Source: CAZOKZ01 sp964580585 (GTDB lineage Bacteria; Sumerlaeota; Sumerlaeia; SLMS01; JAHLLQ01). From it: DNA of 61,458 nucleotides. The notes beneath the pieces are model-generated. The model had not been told where the DNA came from and made no database searches. It saw only the letters and a program-made list of their open reading frames with translations. The stretch lies in contig CAZOKZ010000022.1 in assembly GCA_964580585.1 (NCBI GenBank), forward strand, positions 1-61,458, in the 5' to 3' direction. The stretch's first letter is position 1. Each line of letters opens with the position of its first letter. The position numbers and the translations under genes are program-made. Of this stretch, positions 20,089 through 27,705 are shown one piece after another.

Positions 20089-21288
20089 GGCCTTCCCCCG
20101 TTTTTTCTTGCGGGAGGCGAGGGCATCATCGATGGGGCCGACAATGCGGTCGCGGAAGACGCCCAGTTGGCTGGGCAGGGCGTGGGCTTGGGCTAACGTG
20201 AGGACGGTGAAGCGGCCGATGTAGTGGCGGGCGCTGGTGGTGGTTGGGGCGTGGCCGATGTATTGCTCGACAAGGGCTCCGTCCAAGCTGTTCAGCACGG
20301 CATAAGTCGGCACGGCGTTGCGCAGGTCTTTGGGTGCCCAATCGATGCCGGGACGCCACTGGCGGAGGGCTTTGCGCAGTTCGCCCGAGTAGTGTCGCCA
20401 ATGGCTGTACGGCCTTCCGCGCTCGCCGATAATGAGGCAGTCGCCGTGATAACCGTTTTCTTTTTGTTTCCATTTGAGATTCAAAGCCCCGACGCGCCGC
20501 AACGCATCGACGACGCGAACGGGGACGGGAATCACGCGCTCGCGGTAGGAGTTTTTGACCTCGCCGGAGATTTCGACGAGCCCGTTGTCGAGGTCGATTT
20601 TGCTCCAATCGAGGCGGAGGGCTTCCTGTAACTGAAGTCCCGCCAAGCCTTGAAGGGCAGCGCCCGCTTCGAGGTGGGGCAGATTATCCCGCAACCAATC
20701 GAGGAAATCGGCGACGTCGAGCAGATGGACGACAGGCGGGGTTTTGACCATTTTGGTGCTGGTGCCCAGGCCTTCCATGATGTTGGGGAAACCGTATTCG
20801 CGTGCCATGAACGTTGCCGTTTGGCGAAGCGCCTGGGACTTGAGCCGTACGGTGTTGGGCGCCCCGATGAGCGACGCGACGTACTGGCGGGCAACGGTGC
20901 GCGTCAGGTGCCCCCACGCGGTGCAGCCGGGATAACAGGCAGCCAGCCACTGAAGAAAGGCTTCGGCGTGCTCCAAAAAATGGGCGCGGGAAGCAGCCCG
21001 GCGGCCCGAATCGTCCAGCGCAAGCTGGAACGCCTCGTCAAGTGCGATGGCTTCACGGCTGGCCGGGATTTTCAGGGCAGGTTTGCGGGCTTCGCGCAGG
21101 ATCGCCTCCGCCTGGGCGGTGGCTTCCTCAATCGTCGCCGCCCGCAGCCGCTTCCTGGTGTAAACGCCGGATTCGAGCGATCTGGCTTGCCAGAGGCCGG
21201 GCGTTTCCGCGTGGCGGTACAGGACAAATCCCGGTGTCGCCGCCGCTTTCCGCCAGGGGGTTTTCGGGGTGTTTTGCTGGGCGTTCAT
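20017..21288 (-). CDS. Tyrosine recombinase/integrase with variant active site
   Basis: The product is 423 aa. The N-terminal part (GFVLYRHAETPGLWQARSLE) resembles the arm-binding/SAM-like region of phage-type integrases, and the C-terminal 200 residues follow the tyrosine-recombinase fold. Seen: beta-hairpin Lys (K245, EVKNSYRERVIPVP), box II K320-D-L-R323, IGH (H346) and the nucleophile in SARHY (Y356). The first catalytic Arg, expected in GLR-xxEAL, reads GLQLQEAL (Q219), and the box II His is Lys. Activity may therefore be weak or lost, or the group may be divergent. The ATG at 21288 has an AAGGA upstream and lies inside the end of the Xis-like gene. It closes an operon begun by the VWA gene, so its expression is tied to the signalling triad. 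Its 3' end lies in the direct repeat. Confidence 0.88.
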   Translation of the reverse strand: MNAQQNTPKTPWRKAAATPGFVLYRHAETPGLWQARSLESGVYTRKRLRAATIEEATAQAEAILREARKPALKIPASREAIALDEAFQLALDDSGRRAASRAHFLEHAEAFLQWLAACYPGCTAWGHLTRTVARQYVASLIGAPNTVRLKSQALRQTATFMAREYGFPNIMEGLGTSTKMVKTPPVVHLLDVADFLDWLRDNLPHLEAGAALQGLAGLQLQEALRLDWSKIDLDNGLVEISGEVKNSYRERVIPVPVRVVDALRRVGALNLKWKQKENGYHGDCLIIGERGRPYSHWRHYSGELRKALRQWRPGIDWAPKDLRNAVPTYAVLNSLDGALVEQYIGHAPTTTSARHYIGRFTVLTLAQAHALPSQLGVFRDRIVGPIDDALASRKKKRGKARRAKQAASKNFRSGVFSSMITAR

Positions 21289-21505
21289 GCTTCTTTTCCT
21301 TGGACTTACGCTTTGTTGGACGCTTGGAATCGATGCTCAGTTTGGCCAGTAAGTCAAGCGCGCTTCGACCCGAAATCCACCCTCCGACGGCGCGCAATCC
21401 CGCACCGCGCAGGGCTTCCATGCACCGCCTGCCCAGGAGCGCTTCGAGGTCGGCGGGGCGATAGAGCGCGTGGGGATCGAGGATTATCGGTGAAACAGTG
21501 ACCAT
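21128..21505 (-). CDS. Small Xis/MerR-like helix-turn-helix protein
   Basis: The product is 125 aa, starting at an ATG inside the last 22 nt of the kinase gene. The N-terminal ~55 residues (ALYRPADLEALLG, then GLRAVGGWISGRSALDLL) resemble the short winged HTH of excisionases and MerR-type proteins; the 'GGW-SG' turn and following helix are typical. Residues 60-85 are very basic (KRPTKRKSKEKKH). The frame overlaps the recombinase gene by 161 nt in another frame, unusually long, so the C-terminal 50 residues are uncertain as functional sequence. Position directly before the integrase supports an excisionase or recombination directionality role, but this is inferred from context. Confidence 0.65.
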   Translation of the reverse strand: MVTVSPIILDPHALYRPADLEALLGRRCMEALRGAGLRAVGGWISGRSALDLLAKLSIDSKRPTKRKSKEKKHERPAKHPENPLAESGGDTGICPVPPRGNARPLASQIARIRRLHQEAAAGGDD

Positions 21506-22797
21506 AAGACTGTCGTTACCATGCCGCCGGAGAGAATCTGCACAATCATCACGGCGCAGATGATCTGGCAGACGGTTTTGACGCGTTCCTTGAGTTCGTC
21601 GTTCGAGGTGTTGGGCGCTTGTTGCGCCGGTGGCTGATACATCATCGCTGGCGCGGGTTGCGGACACGGCAAAGGCGTTGGCATCACCGGTGGACTGTTC
21701 GACGCCGGGTAAATTGGAATGACGGAGGCTTGTTGCGGGGCTGGTTTGGGTTTGACCAAAGCTGTCGTGGCGAACGGGTCGGTTGGGTTCACCTGGGCGT
21801 GCGCACACCAGCAGCACGACCGGCGCGGCAGGGCGTACACGTGGTTGGGGTTTTTCGAGCAGTCGGTCAGTTCGCGCAGCACCCGGTCGAGCGTGCGTTT
21901 CCATTCGCTGGCCGTTGGTCGAGCTTTTGGATTGGCGTGCCCGTGCGTAAAACAACGCTCGAACAGGGGCGGCAGCGCTGGATGCAGGACGTTGAACTCT
22001 GGCAGCCCGGTGGAAGGCTCAAGATTGCCGCCTCGACGAAACACCCACTCGCCCTGCCGGATCATGCCCGCGAACTTGGGCGCTTCACCCGGGCCCGTCC
22101 ATTTGCCGCCAAAGGGACTGGCACCAAACAAAAGCTGGAACGCCATAATCGCCAGGGCGAAACAATCCTGCTCGGGCGTGCGAACGATCGAACCAAATTT
22201 CTGCCCCGTCAGCAGCTCGGGGGCGGTGTAACCGGCATAACCCACCGGGGTGGGATGAATCACGCCCGTGCGCGTGTCGCGTACCTGGAAACTGTCGCAG
22301 TCGATGATGGTGACCAAACCGCTGGGCTGGATCAAAATGTTGTTCGGGTTGATGTCGCCGACGCAGACCCCCTTGACGTGCAGGGCTTCGAGCACGGACG
22401 CCACGTTGCGCGCGACCGCGTGCAGGTAGCGCCAGTTGAACTCCGGGGCCAACTTTTTGCGCGCCAGGGGGACGGAGACATCGGTGATGCATAGCCCCCG
22501 CTCGATGCGCGGCATCGTGTAGCCCACGACGTTATTATTAACGTCGATGATCAGGTCCATCGGCCACGTCAGCGCCACGTGAGGCGAGGACTGCGAGGCA
22601 AGCTGAGGCCGCCCGCAAAGCATCACTTCGAGTTTGGCCCGTTTCCCCGGATCCATCTTGGTGTAAATCTTGGCAACAACATCAGGCTCGCGCTGGACGC
22701 GGTGGATAGCGCCTTCGCCGCCCTTCGCGATGGGTTTGGTGTTTAGCCGGATGGGCGCCCCCGTGGAGCGTAGTCGACACTTGGCAGTCATGGTCAT
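21484..22797 (-). CDS. Ser/Thr protein kinase of a TerY-P-type triad (YegI-like)
   Basis: The product is 437 aa. The start at 22797 gives an ATGA overlap with the phosphatase stop. The kinase fold spans about 15-310: glycine loop AKGGEGAIH (24-32), VAIK-type Lys K43, catalytic loop GDINPNN (D148, N153) in place of HRDxxxxN, and D166-C-D in place of DFG. The NPNN/DCD forms are characteristic of kinases in TerY-phosphatase-kinase sets such as E. coli yegI-yegK-yegL. Then follow a Cys-pair segment (CCWCAHAQ), a Pro-rich linker and a C-terminal membrane helix (about 410-430, VCQIICAVMIVQIL...), so the kinase domain faces the cytoplasm. It presumably phosphorylates a partner that the PP2C reverses; the substrate is unknown. 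Confidence 0.93.
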   Translation of the reverse strand: MTMTAKCRLRSTGAPIRLNTKPIAKGGEGAIHRVQREPDVVAKIYTKMDPGKRAKLEVMLCGRPQLASQSSPHVALTWPMDLIIDVNNNVVGYTMPRIERGLCITDVSVPLARKKLAPEFNWRYLHAVARNVASVLEALHVKGVCVGDINPNNILIQPSGLVTIIDCDSFQVRDTRTGVIHPTPVGYAGYTAPELLTGQKFGSIVRTPEQDCFALAIMAFQLLFGASPFGGKWTGPGEAPKFAGMIRQGEWVFRRGGNLEPSTGLPEFNVLHPALPPLFERCFTHGHANPKARPTASEWKRTLDRVLRELTDCSKNPNHVYALPRRSCCWCAHAQVNPTDPFATTALVKPKPAPQQASVIPIYPASNSPPVMPTPLPCPQPAPAMMYQPPAQQAPNTSNDELKERVKTVCQIICAVMIVQILSGGMVTTVLWSLFHR

Positions 22798-23567
22798 GCC
22801 CCCTTTCCCGAAAGCGCGAACAGCAGGCTCGTGTCGTCGCTCGACTTTTCGCGCACGCGGGCGGATTGCAGGAACGCGGTCACCTGGGTTTCCGCACACC
22901 GGCGGTCGGTTTCGAGGCGCAGGTAATCCTCGAACGGCTGAAAGAACGGCGGGTGTGCCCGCCAGTTTTTGCAATCGAGAGCGAGGCGTTCGAGGCCGTC
23001 GCTGGACGCGCACACGAACATCGGCGGGTTGATGTCGCGCCAGACGCCCGTTTGCAAATACCGGGCGGCGTATCGGCTCGTGATAAAGTGCGTCGTGTTG
23101 ACGAACTCACCGTGCGTTGGCGGGAACAACAGCTCGTAGGGCTGGCCCGGCCAGCGGGCGACAATGAAACCGTCGCCCAACTGGGCCGCAAGAACCCGGC
23201 GCTTGCGCGGTTCGACGATGAACAGCAGCAAGGTGCAGGAAAGGTCTTTGAAGGCGAGGTCGCGTTTTTTTGCTTCGCGCTTCAGGTGGTGGCGCACTGC
23301 CAAGAGCGTCGAAAGAAACAGGAGACGCACCTGGCGCGGCGAATACGGGCGGCGCTTGGGATAATGCCGCTCGAGGTACCGCACGGCAACCCGCGTGGCG
23401 AGTCGGCTGCCCAACTCAGATGCTTTGCAACTTCCCGCGCCGTCGGCGAGTGCTCCGAGCACCGTTCCATCGGACAGAACGAGGCTTGCGGCAGCGTCCT
23501 GGCAGGGCGTTCCGAGCTTGTCGTGCGAAGGGCCAGCGGCCCGGCTGGAAAGCGTGATCCAGTTCAT
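22794..23567 (-). CDS. PP2C-family protein phosphatase (YegK-like)
   Basis: The product is 257 aa. The start at 23567 (MNWITLSS) has AGGAG upstream; a longer frame to 23654 would overlap the VWA gene. PP2C metal-binding motifs are present in order: CQDA, ALADGAGS, QLGDGFIV and DDTSLLF. These bind two Mn/Mg ions for phosphate hydrolysis from Ser/Thr. It is short compared with typical PP2C, as expected for the TerY-P group. Its stop overlaps the kinase start by 4 nt, implying coupled synthesis of antagonistic enzymes. It follows the VWA gene by 31 nt. Confidence 0.93.
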   Translation of the reverse strand: MNWITLSSRAAGPSHDKLGTPCQDAAASLVLSDGTVLGALADGAGSCKASELGSRLATRVAVRYLERHYPKRRPYSPRQVRLLFLSTLLAVRHHLKREAKKRDLAFKDLSCTLLLFIVEPRKRRVLAAQLGDGFIVARWPGQPYELLFPPTHGEFVNTTHFITSRYAARYLQTGVWRDINPPMFVCASSDGLERLALDCKNWRAHPPFFQPFEDYLRLETDRRCAETQVTAFLQSARVREKSSDDTSLLFALSGKGA

Positions 23568-23598
23568 GATGCGTCTCCTTTTTCGTGGGTTGATGGGT

Positions 23599-24297
23599 TC
23601 ACGTGGCGACCGTTCCCCAGCCGTTGACCGGGGGCAGCGTGACCTGCTGGCCATCGCCGCAACTTTGCGAAACCGACGAAAGGGAAACGCGCAGCCATTC
23701 GAACATCTTTTGGAAATTTGTCGTATTACTCATCACGACCGGCGGACGTTCGGCGGAGAATCGTTTGAGGGTGTCGATATCGGCATACGGTCCCACCGCC
23801 ACCGAAAAATAACAGATGCGCTTCTTGGCTTCGGCCTTCCGAACGCGGCGAACAGCTTCTTCAATGTCGTCGGTTGGGCCACCGTCGGTGAACTTGTAAA
23901 TCCACGGACAGGTGTAGGGAACGCCCGCCTCATTGTATTCGGCAAGGCGTCGGTCGATCATATCGAGAGCGCGCAGGGTGGCTTCGCCCATGGGCGTATC
24001 GCCAGTGGCATAAAGCCGTGGAATGTTGAGATTATCCGGCAGGGCGAAGTCATGGGCGACCTGGACTTGTCCGCCAAAGGTCACCAGCGCGGTTTCGACT
24101 CTAAGCCTGGCTTGATTGTCATCACGCAGGTCTTTCACGAATTGTGCGAGGGCGGTTTGAAGGTCCGCCATGACACAGCTCATGGAGGATGAAACGTCGC
24201 TCAAAATAACACACGACGTACGTTGTTCGTTGTTTTCCGAAAACTCAGGATTGCCAAGTTGGGGTCGAACTTCTTCGGGTTGGGCTACATGCAACAT
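23599..24297 (-). CDS. VWA-domain protein (TerY/YegL-like)
   Basis: The product is 232 aa, almost entirely a von Willebrand A domain. The MIDAS motif is complete: DVSSS (D34, S36, S38), GDTP (T101) and TDGGP (D138). An AAGGAGAA Shine-Dalgarno precedes the ATG. TerY/YegL-type VWA proteins are metal-dependent interaction modules found with the PP2C and kinase genes that follow here, a set linked in the literature to stress and phage-related Ter systems. It is the first gene of the minus-strand operon VWA-PP2C-kinase-Xis-like-integrase. No TerD, TerC or TerB gene is visible nearby, so this is a stand-alone triad. Confidence 0.92.
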   Translation of the reverse strand: MLHVAQPEEVRPQLGNPEFSENNEQRTSCVILSDVSSSMSCVMADLQTALAQFVKDLRDDNQARLRVETALVTFGGQVQVAHDFALPDNLNIPRLYATGDTPMGEATLRALDMIDRRLAEYNEAGVPYTCPWIYKFTDGGPTDDIEEAVRRVRKAEAKKRICYFSVAVGPYADIDTLKRFSAERPPVVMSNTTNFQKMFEWLRVSLSSVSQSCGDGQQVTLPPVNGWGTVAT

Positions 24298-24486
24298 GAG
24301 GATTCTCCTTAATTAATAGTCGAGAGCTGTTTTTTTCCCGGCAGAAAATAACTTCCGGCGTTGTTTCGGCTTCAAGTTCAACTGTTTCAGTCATCGACGC
24401 TGCGGAGTGTGGTTTTCTCCGTGGGTTATTTCCTGGGCGGATATATACTCCCCCCACCCTCCATTTCAGACGTCGTCAACACCTTA
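24298..24486. promoter_or_regulatory. Upstream region of the triad operon
   Basis: AT-richer sequence before the VWA gene carries its Shine-Dalgarno at the left end. A promoter for the triad should lie here or within the repeats to the right. No clear -10/-35 pair was found. Confidence 0.3.
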
Positions 24487-24779
24487 CCCGCCGTAGGCGG
24501 CACTGCCTCAAACCTTCCAAAATCACCTCCTTTCGTTGTTGAAATTTGCTTCCACAACCCGCCGCAGGCGGGACATTCGGAGCACCTATTCACATCGTTT
24601 TCGTTTCGATTCATCTCTTCAAAATCCTTCGCTTCCGTCAGGAACTTTGTCTCCACACCCCGCCGCAGGCGGGGGCATCTATGAGCACCAAAATCAAATC
24701 CATCCATTCTCAAACATTCCTTTTCCAACGTCTTGCTTCCGCCAGGAACGTCGCCCTCACCCCCCGCCGCAGGCGGGGG
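24487..24779. repeat. Four palindromic GC hairpins in a ~100-bp imperfect tandem array
   Basis: Hairpins of the form CCCGCC-GCA-GGCGGG occur at 24487-24500 (variant with GTA and a shorter right arm), 24558-24572, 24659-24673 and 24763-24777. The last two extend by further C/G pairs. Flanking sequences are also similar, for example GCTTCCGTCAGGAAC and GCTTCCGCCAGGAAC. This fills most of the gap between the VWA gene and the PD-(D/E)XK-like gene. These may be REP-like mobile hairpins, protein-binding sites or transcription terminators. An open frame runs through on the minus strand but looks like repeat read-through. Confidence 0.8.
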
Positions 24780-24841
24780 ACTTTCGTGAACGCCGGGATC
24801 AAATAATCCATTCTCCAGCATTCGTTTTCCCCCTTCCGTTT

Positions 24842-25684
24842 TCACGGTTTCCACTTCTTCAACAGGGCTTGCGAGAGCACGAGCACCTCGAGTCTCGGGT
24901 CGTCCGCGAGGCCTTCGATCTTTTCCAGCAACCGCCGAACGTCGCGCTCCACGGCCTTGCTCGTGGCGACGATGGCGTGTCGCCTCACTTCCCCCTGACG
25001 CAGGCAATGGCGGGCGTTGTGCGGCTCGTGTGCCGCCGTGTGCGCCACTTCCACCGTCACCAGTTTCCCCTCTTCGTCGCGGCAAAGCAGATCGACCTGC
25101 TTGCCATGCAAATCTCCCTCGGGCAGAACCGTCCAGCCCGGCAGCGCCCGCAGCTTTTCAGTCAGCAGATGCGTGGCAGCCCGGGTGGGAAGCACGCCGC
25201 GCCCCCGGTTCTTTCGCCCTGCCAACCCCAACGCCTTGAGCGTCTTTTCCGTGGGATCGGCCAGCTTGACGGGCCGCCCCTTGCCTACGGCCAGCGGCCA
25301 GAGGCGAATCCAACCGCCAGCTCCTTGCAGCTTGCCGAGGATCGCTTGTTGCCTGGACGCGGAACGGACGTCCGCGCGCACAAAGCGCTGGGTAAGTCCG
25401 TCGAATTCGTGGCGCTCGTCGGCAACGTCGCGCAGGAACCGCTGGGCGTCTTCGTCGAGGGCGTCGAATTCACTTTTTTCAGCCGGTGCTCGGCATTCCG
25501 TCTTTTCCTTTTCGTCTGGGGCGGGTGTTTGCTCGAACAGGTCGCCTTGCGGGCTGGCCTTTTTGCCCGCCGGACGCTTTCTTGTTTCGCGCGGCTGCGG
25601 CTCGTTTGCCGGGAGCGGCTCCCAGCCAAAATCGTCCAGAAAGGTTTCGGTGCGTTTTTCGATGTCGTGGTCTTTGGTCGTCAT
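24842..25684 (-). CDS. PD-(D/E)XK-like protein linked to the ATPase gene
   Basis: The product is 280 aa. The start at 25684 has AGGAG upstream; the longer frame to 25876 would overlap the ATPase gene. Residues 20-75 are a charged, Pro-rich linker. The C-terminal third has GKQVDLL (D198), then a strand VTVEVAH (E212), then a helix with HNARHCLRQ and a strand AIVAT. This spacing resembles a PD-(D/E)XK nuclease core, but the Lys of ExK is replaced, so activity is doubtful. It begins 14 nt after the ATPase gene in the same direction and is probably its partner in DNA processing or transfer. No family name can be assigned securely. Confidence 0.75.
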   Translation of the reverse strand: MTTKDHDIEKRTETFLDDFGWEPLPANEPQPRETRKRPAGKKASPQGDLFEQTPAPDEKEKTECRAPAEKSEFDALDEDAQRFLRDVADERHEFDGLTQRFVRADVRSASRQQAILGKLQGAGGWIRLWPLAVGKGRPVKLADPTEKTLKALGLAGRKNRGRGVLPTRAATHLLTEKLRALPGWTVLPEGDLHGKQVDLLCRDEEGKLVTVEVAHTAAHEPHNARHCLRQGEVRRHAIVATSKAVERDVRRLLEKIEGLADDPRLEVLVLSQALLKKWKP

Positions 25685-25698
25685 GGCGGAGGCTCCTT

Positions 25699-26790
25699 TC
25701 AGGCAAATGCCACGGGTTGCGTGCGCGCGAAAAACGGGTGCTTCCACGCTGTTGCGGGGAGCAGGCACACGCATTCGCCCGGGTCGAGGCGGGCAAGACG
25801 CGCCTCTTGATCGCGGGACAGACTCATCGTTCTGCCAATGGCCGCGCGGTCGCGGGCGTCGGTCTGGCGGAAACACACCAGGCCGTCCACGTTGCCCTGC
25901 ACTTCGACAGGGATTTCAGACGCGTTCTGAAAATTGATGATCAGGTGGACGCCGTAGTGACGCAGTTGCAGCAGCTTGGAGGCAACTTCGCCCTGGCGCG
26001 CGAGAAGCTGGCCTTCGTCGATAAAGAAGAGCAGGTCGCGCGTTGGCCGCCGATTCGTGAGCGCCAGCAAATGCAGCATCTCAAAGAGCAGCGCAGAGAA
26101 GAACGCTTGCTCGCGGGCAAGCAGCGCGTCCACTTCGAGCACAAGGTTGCCGCTGGTCAGCAGGCGCTCGATGTCCATGCCCTTCGCGCAGGCAAACACG
26201 TTGCCGGTCGCATTCAGCTAGCCGCTCAAAATGAGCAGCAGGCTTTCGCGGTACTGGTTTCTGCGCGAAAAATACTTGGTGTTCTGCCGTTTGATTTCGT
26301 CGATGAGCAGCGTCAGGTTAGGAACCTCGCCACGCGCACGAAGTTGACGTGTCGCCTCGCTCAGTTCGTACTCGGCGAAAATCAAATTATAGCTCGCGCA
26401 GATTTGGTGATTCACCAAATGATCCACAAGCGCGGGCGCAACCCCCGCCACGCCGTCCCACGGATTGAGACGCAGGGATTCGACGCGTAATATTGTTTGC
26501 GCGCACGCAACGTTTTGGATGTTGCGAAACCCCTTGTTCGGATCGACGATGAGCGTTCCGTGGTGCGCCGCCGCGCCGCTGGCAATGATGGAAGCCAGGC
26601 ACGACTTGCCCATACCCGTCTGGCCGATCACGGCAAGGTGGTTAGTATAGTTTGGCGCGCCCTTGCGAAAACTGATCGCGATGGGTTGCTGGCATGGCGT
26701 TTCCAATATTGCAATGTCGCCATTGGAAAGGCCCGCGGTGGAAAGCGGTTCGCGCCAACCGTTAGTCGATACCGTCACACTGTTCGACAT
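25699..26790 (-). pseudogene. HerA/TraG-like P-loop ATPase interrupted by in-frame TAG
   Basis: In one uninterrupted reading frame except for a single TAG at 26218-26220, 363 codons encode a HerA/FtsK/VirD4-type ATPase. The 5' part (190 aa) has Walker A GQTGMGKS; the 3' part has SGNLVLEVDAL, the Walker B-like DLLFFIDEGQ, and a LRHYGVHLIINFQNASEIP sensor region. Such ATPases pump DNA in conjugation or assist end processing. The stop falls inside the ATPase core, so neither half should work alone. Possibilities are a recent nonsense mutation, a sequencing error, or readthrough. An ATG at 26199 could restart the 3' half. The gene overlaps the ArdC-N gene by 29 nt. Confidence 0.8.
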
Positions 26791-27190
26791 TGAACACGCG
26801 ATAATATTTCAGGTACGGAAAGCGTTTCCAGCCTTTGTTATCGCTCCTTTCGCTCTCCTGCGATGTGTCACCGTTTTCCCGTACTTCAAACAATTTCCAA
26901 AACACGACGGGCGTGCTTTCTTCGCCTTTACGCACGCTGCCGCCGCGCTCTTTTGCTTGGCGGAACGTCAGCCAATACGGCGATTTGTAGCCCTTTTCAA
27001 TAGCGACCGCTGCGAGCAGCACCGCGTTGACACACCGATAAGGTTTTCCGCTGGACAGATTACGCGGCGCGTTTGCCGCTGTCCACGTCTGATGCCACGG
27101 CGTGATGCCGCGCTCAAGCAGCGCGATGATTTTATCCGTCACAAGGTCGTAGCTGCGATTGCGATAATTGGTTTTTGTTGTTTGTTTCAT
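26762..27190 (-). CDS. ArdC N-terminal (ssDNA-binding) domain protein
   Basis: The product is 142 aa. The sequence matches the N-terminal domain of antirestriction protein ArdC: DLVTDKIIALLERGITPWH, then PRNLSSGKPYRCVN, then SPYWLTFRQAKERGGSVRKGE and a final YYRVFNVEQCDGI. This domain binds single-stranded DNA. The C-terminal metallopeptidase domain of full ArdC (about 300 aa) is missing, so this is either a stand-alone domain or a truncated gene; the overlap with the ATPase start suggests it is natural. GGAGG lies 11 nt before the ATG. ArdC protects incoming plasmid or element DNA, which supports a mobile origin for this block. Confidence 0.88.
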   Translation of the reverse strand: MKQTTKTNYRNRSYDLVTDKIIALLERGITPWHQTWTAANAPRNLSSGKPYRCVNAVLLAAVAIEKGYKSPYWLTFRQAKERGGSVRKGEESTPVVFWKLFEVRENGDTSQESERSDNKGWKRFPYLKYYRVFNVEQCDGID

Positions 27191-27461
27191 TTTCTTTTTT
27201 CCTCCGCCGCCCTCCCGGCTCTACCGGCTTTTGCCGATGTTCTCCATCACGGCGAAAGCGTCACTCATGCAACCTCGCCAGCAGCCCCGACCGTGCGAAC
27301 CTCCCCTTCTGCGTTCAGCTTCACCCGAAGCGGTCGTACCAACGGGAAGGCAGAAAGAGGGCGGTGAGCACAGGGGCAATGGCGAGACATGATTACGCGA
27401 TGATAGAAACTGCTGAAAATCGCGCCTGAAAGTAGTAGAAACAAGAGTGGTGAGGGAAATA
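27191..27461. other. Intergenic region, possible right edge of island
   Basis: GC-rich non-coding sequence upstream of the ArdC-N gene ends where the shared promoter box begins. A 14-residue frame (MSDAFAVMENIGKSR) on the minus strand at about 27228-27270 could be a leader or a remnant, but is not supported further. No repeat matching the 16.7/19.9-kb duplication was seen here. Confidence 0.4.
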
Positions 27462-27485
27462 CCACAAACCGGGTGAAGTATATTA
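27462..27485 (+). promoter_or_regulatory. Shared promoter box (copy 2)
   Basis: CCACAAACCGGGTGA (27462-27476) is followed after 2 nt by TATATTA (27479-27485), 32 nt before the ATG at 27511. It is one base shorter than, and slightly diverged from, the copies at 16350 and 27656. Confidence 0.6.
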
Positions 27486-27510
27486 TAGGAGAGTCTCATT
27501 CCAGTTATTA

Positions 27511-27663
27511 ATGAACGAACAAAGAAAATATACATTGGAGCAAATCATGGAAAAGATACATACCTTGCTGGCGCAGTGCGATAATATCGAACGGGCTTTG
27601 GCGAAAAACAAATTGGGTCGGGATGGGCAGGATAAGAAGGATAAATCATCCACATCCACCTAA
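27511..27663 (+). CDS. Small 50-aa charged helical protein
   Basis: This ORF starts MNEQRKYTLEQIMEKIHTLL and ends in a Lys/Asp/Ser/Thr tail. The first 35 residues look like one amphipathic helix (heptad-like L/I spacing), which could dimerise or bind a partner. No family is recognised. It is supported by the shared promoter box and TATA element 32 nt upstream and by its position ahead of two genes with the same box. The next copy of the box overlaps its last codons. Confidence 0.6.
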   Translation: MNEQRKYTLEQIMEKIHTLLAQCDNIERALAKNKLGRDGQDKKDKSSTST

Positions 27664-27682
27664 TCGGGTGAAACCTTATATA
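27656..27682 (+). promoter_or_regulatory. Shared promoter box (copy 3)
   Basis: CCACCTAATCGGGTGA (27656-27671) is followed after 4 nt by TTATATA (27676-27682), 30 nt before the ATG at 27706. It overlaps the stop codon of the 50-aa gene. It differs from the 16350 copy at one base. Confidence 0.65.
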
Positions 27683-27705
27683 CAAGCAGAACCACTTTTT
27701 CCCGC

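Noticed and set aside
24426..25085. Minus-strand 219-residue open frame across the hairpin repeats
   Set aside because: It overlaps the PD-(D/E)XK-like gene out of frame, and its sequence is dominated by translated palindromes.
26218..26220. TAG as pyrrolysine or a global sense codon
   Set aside because: TAG ends other genes in this window, and no pyl genes or downstream element are visible.
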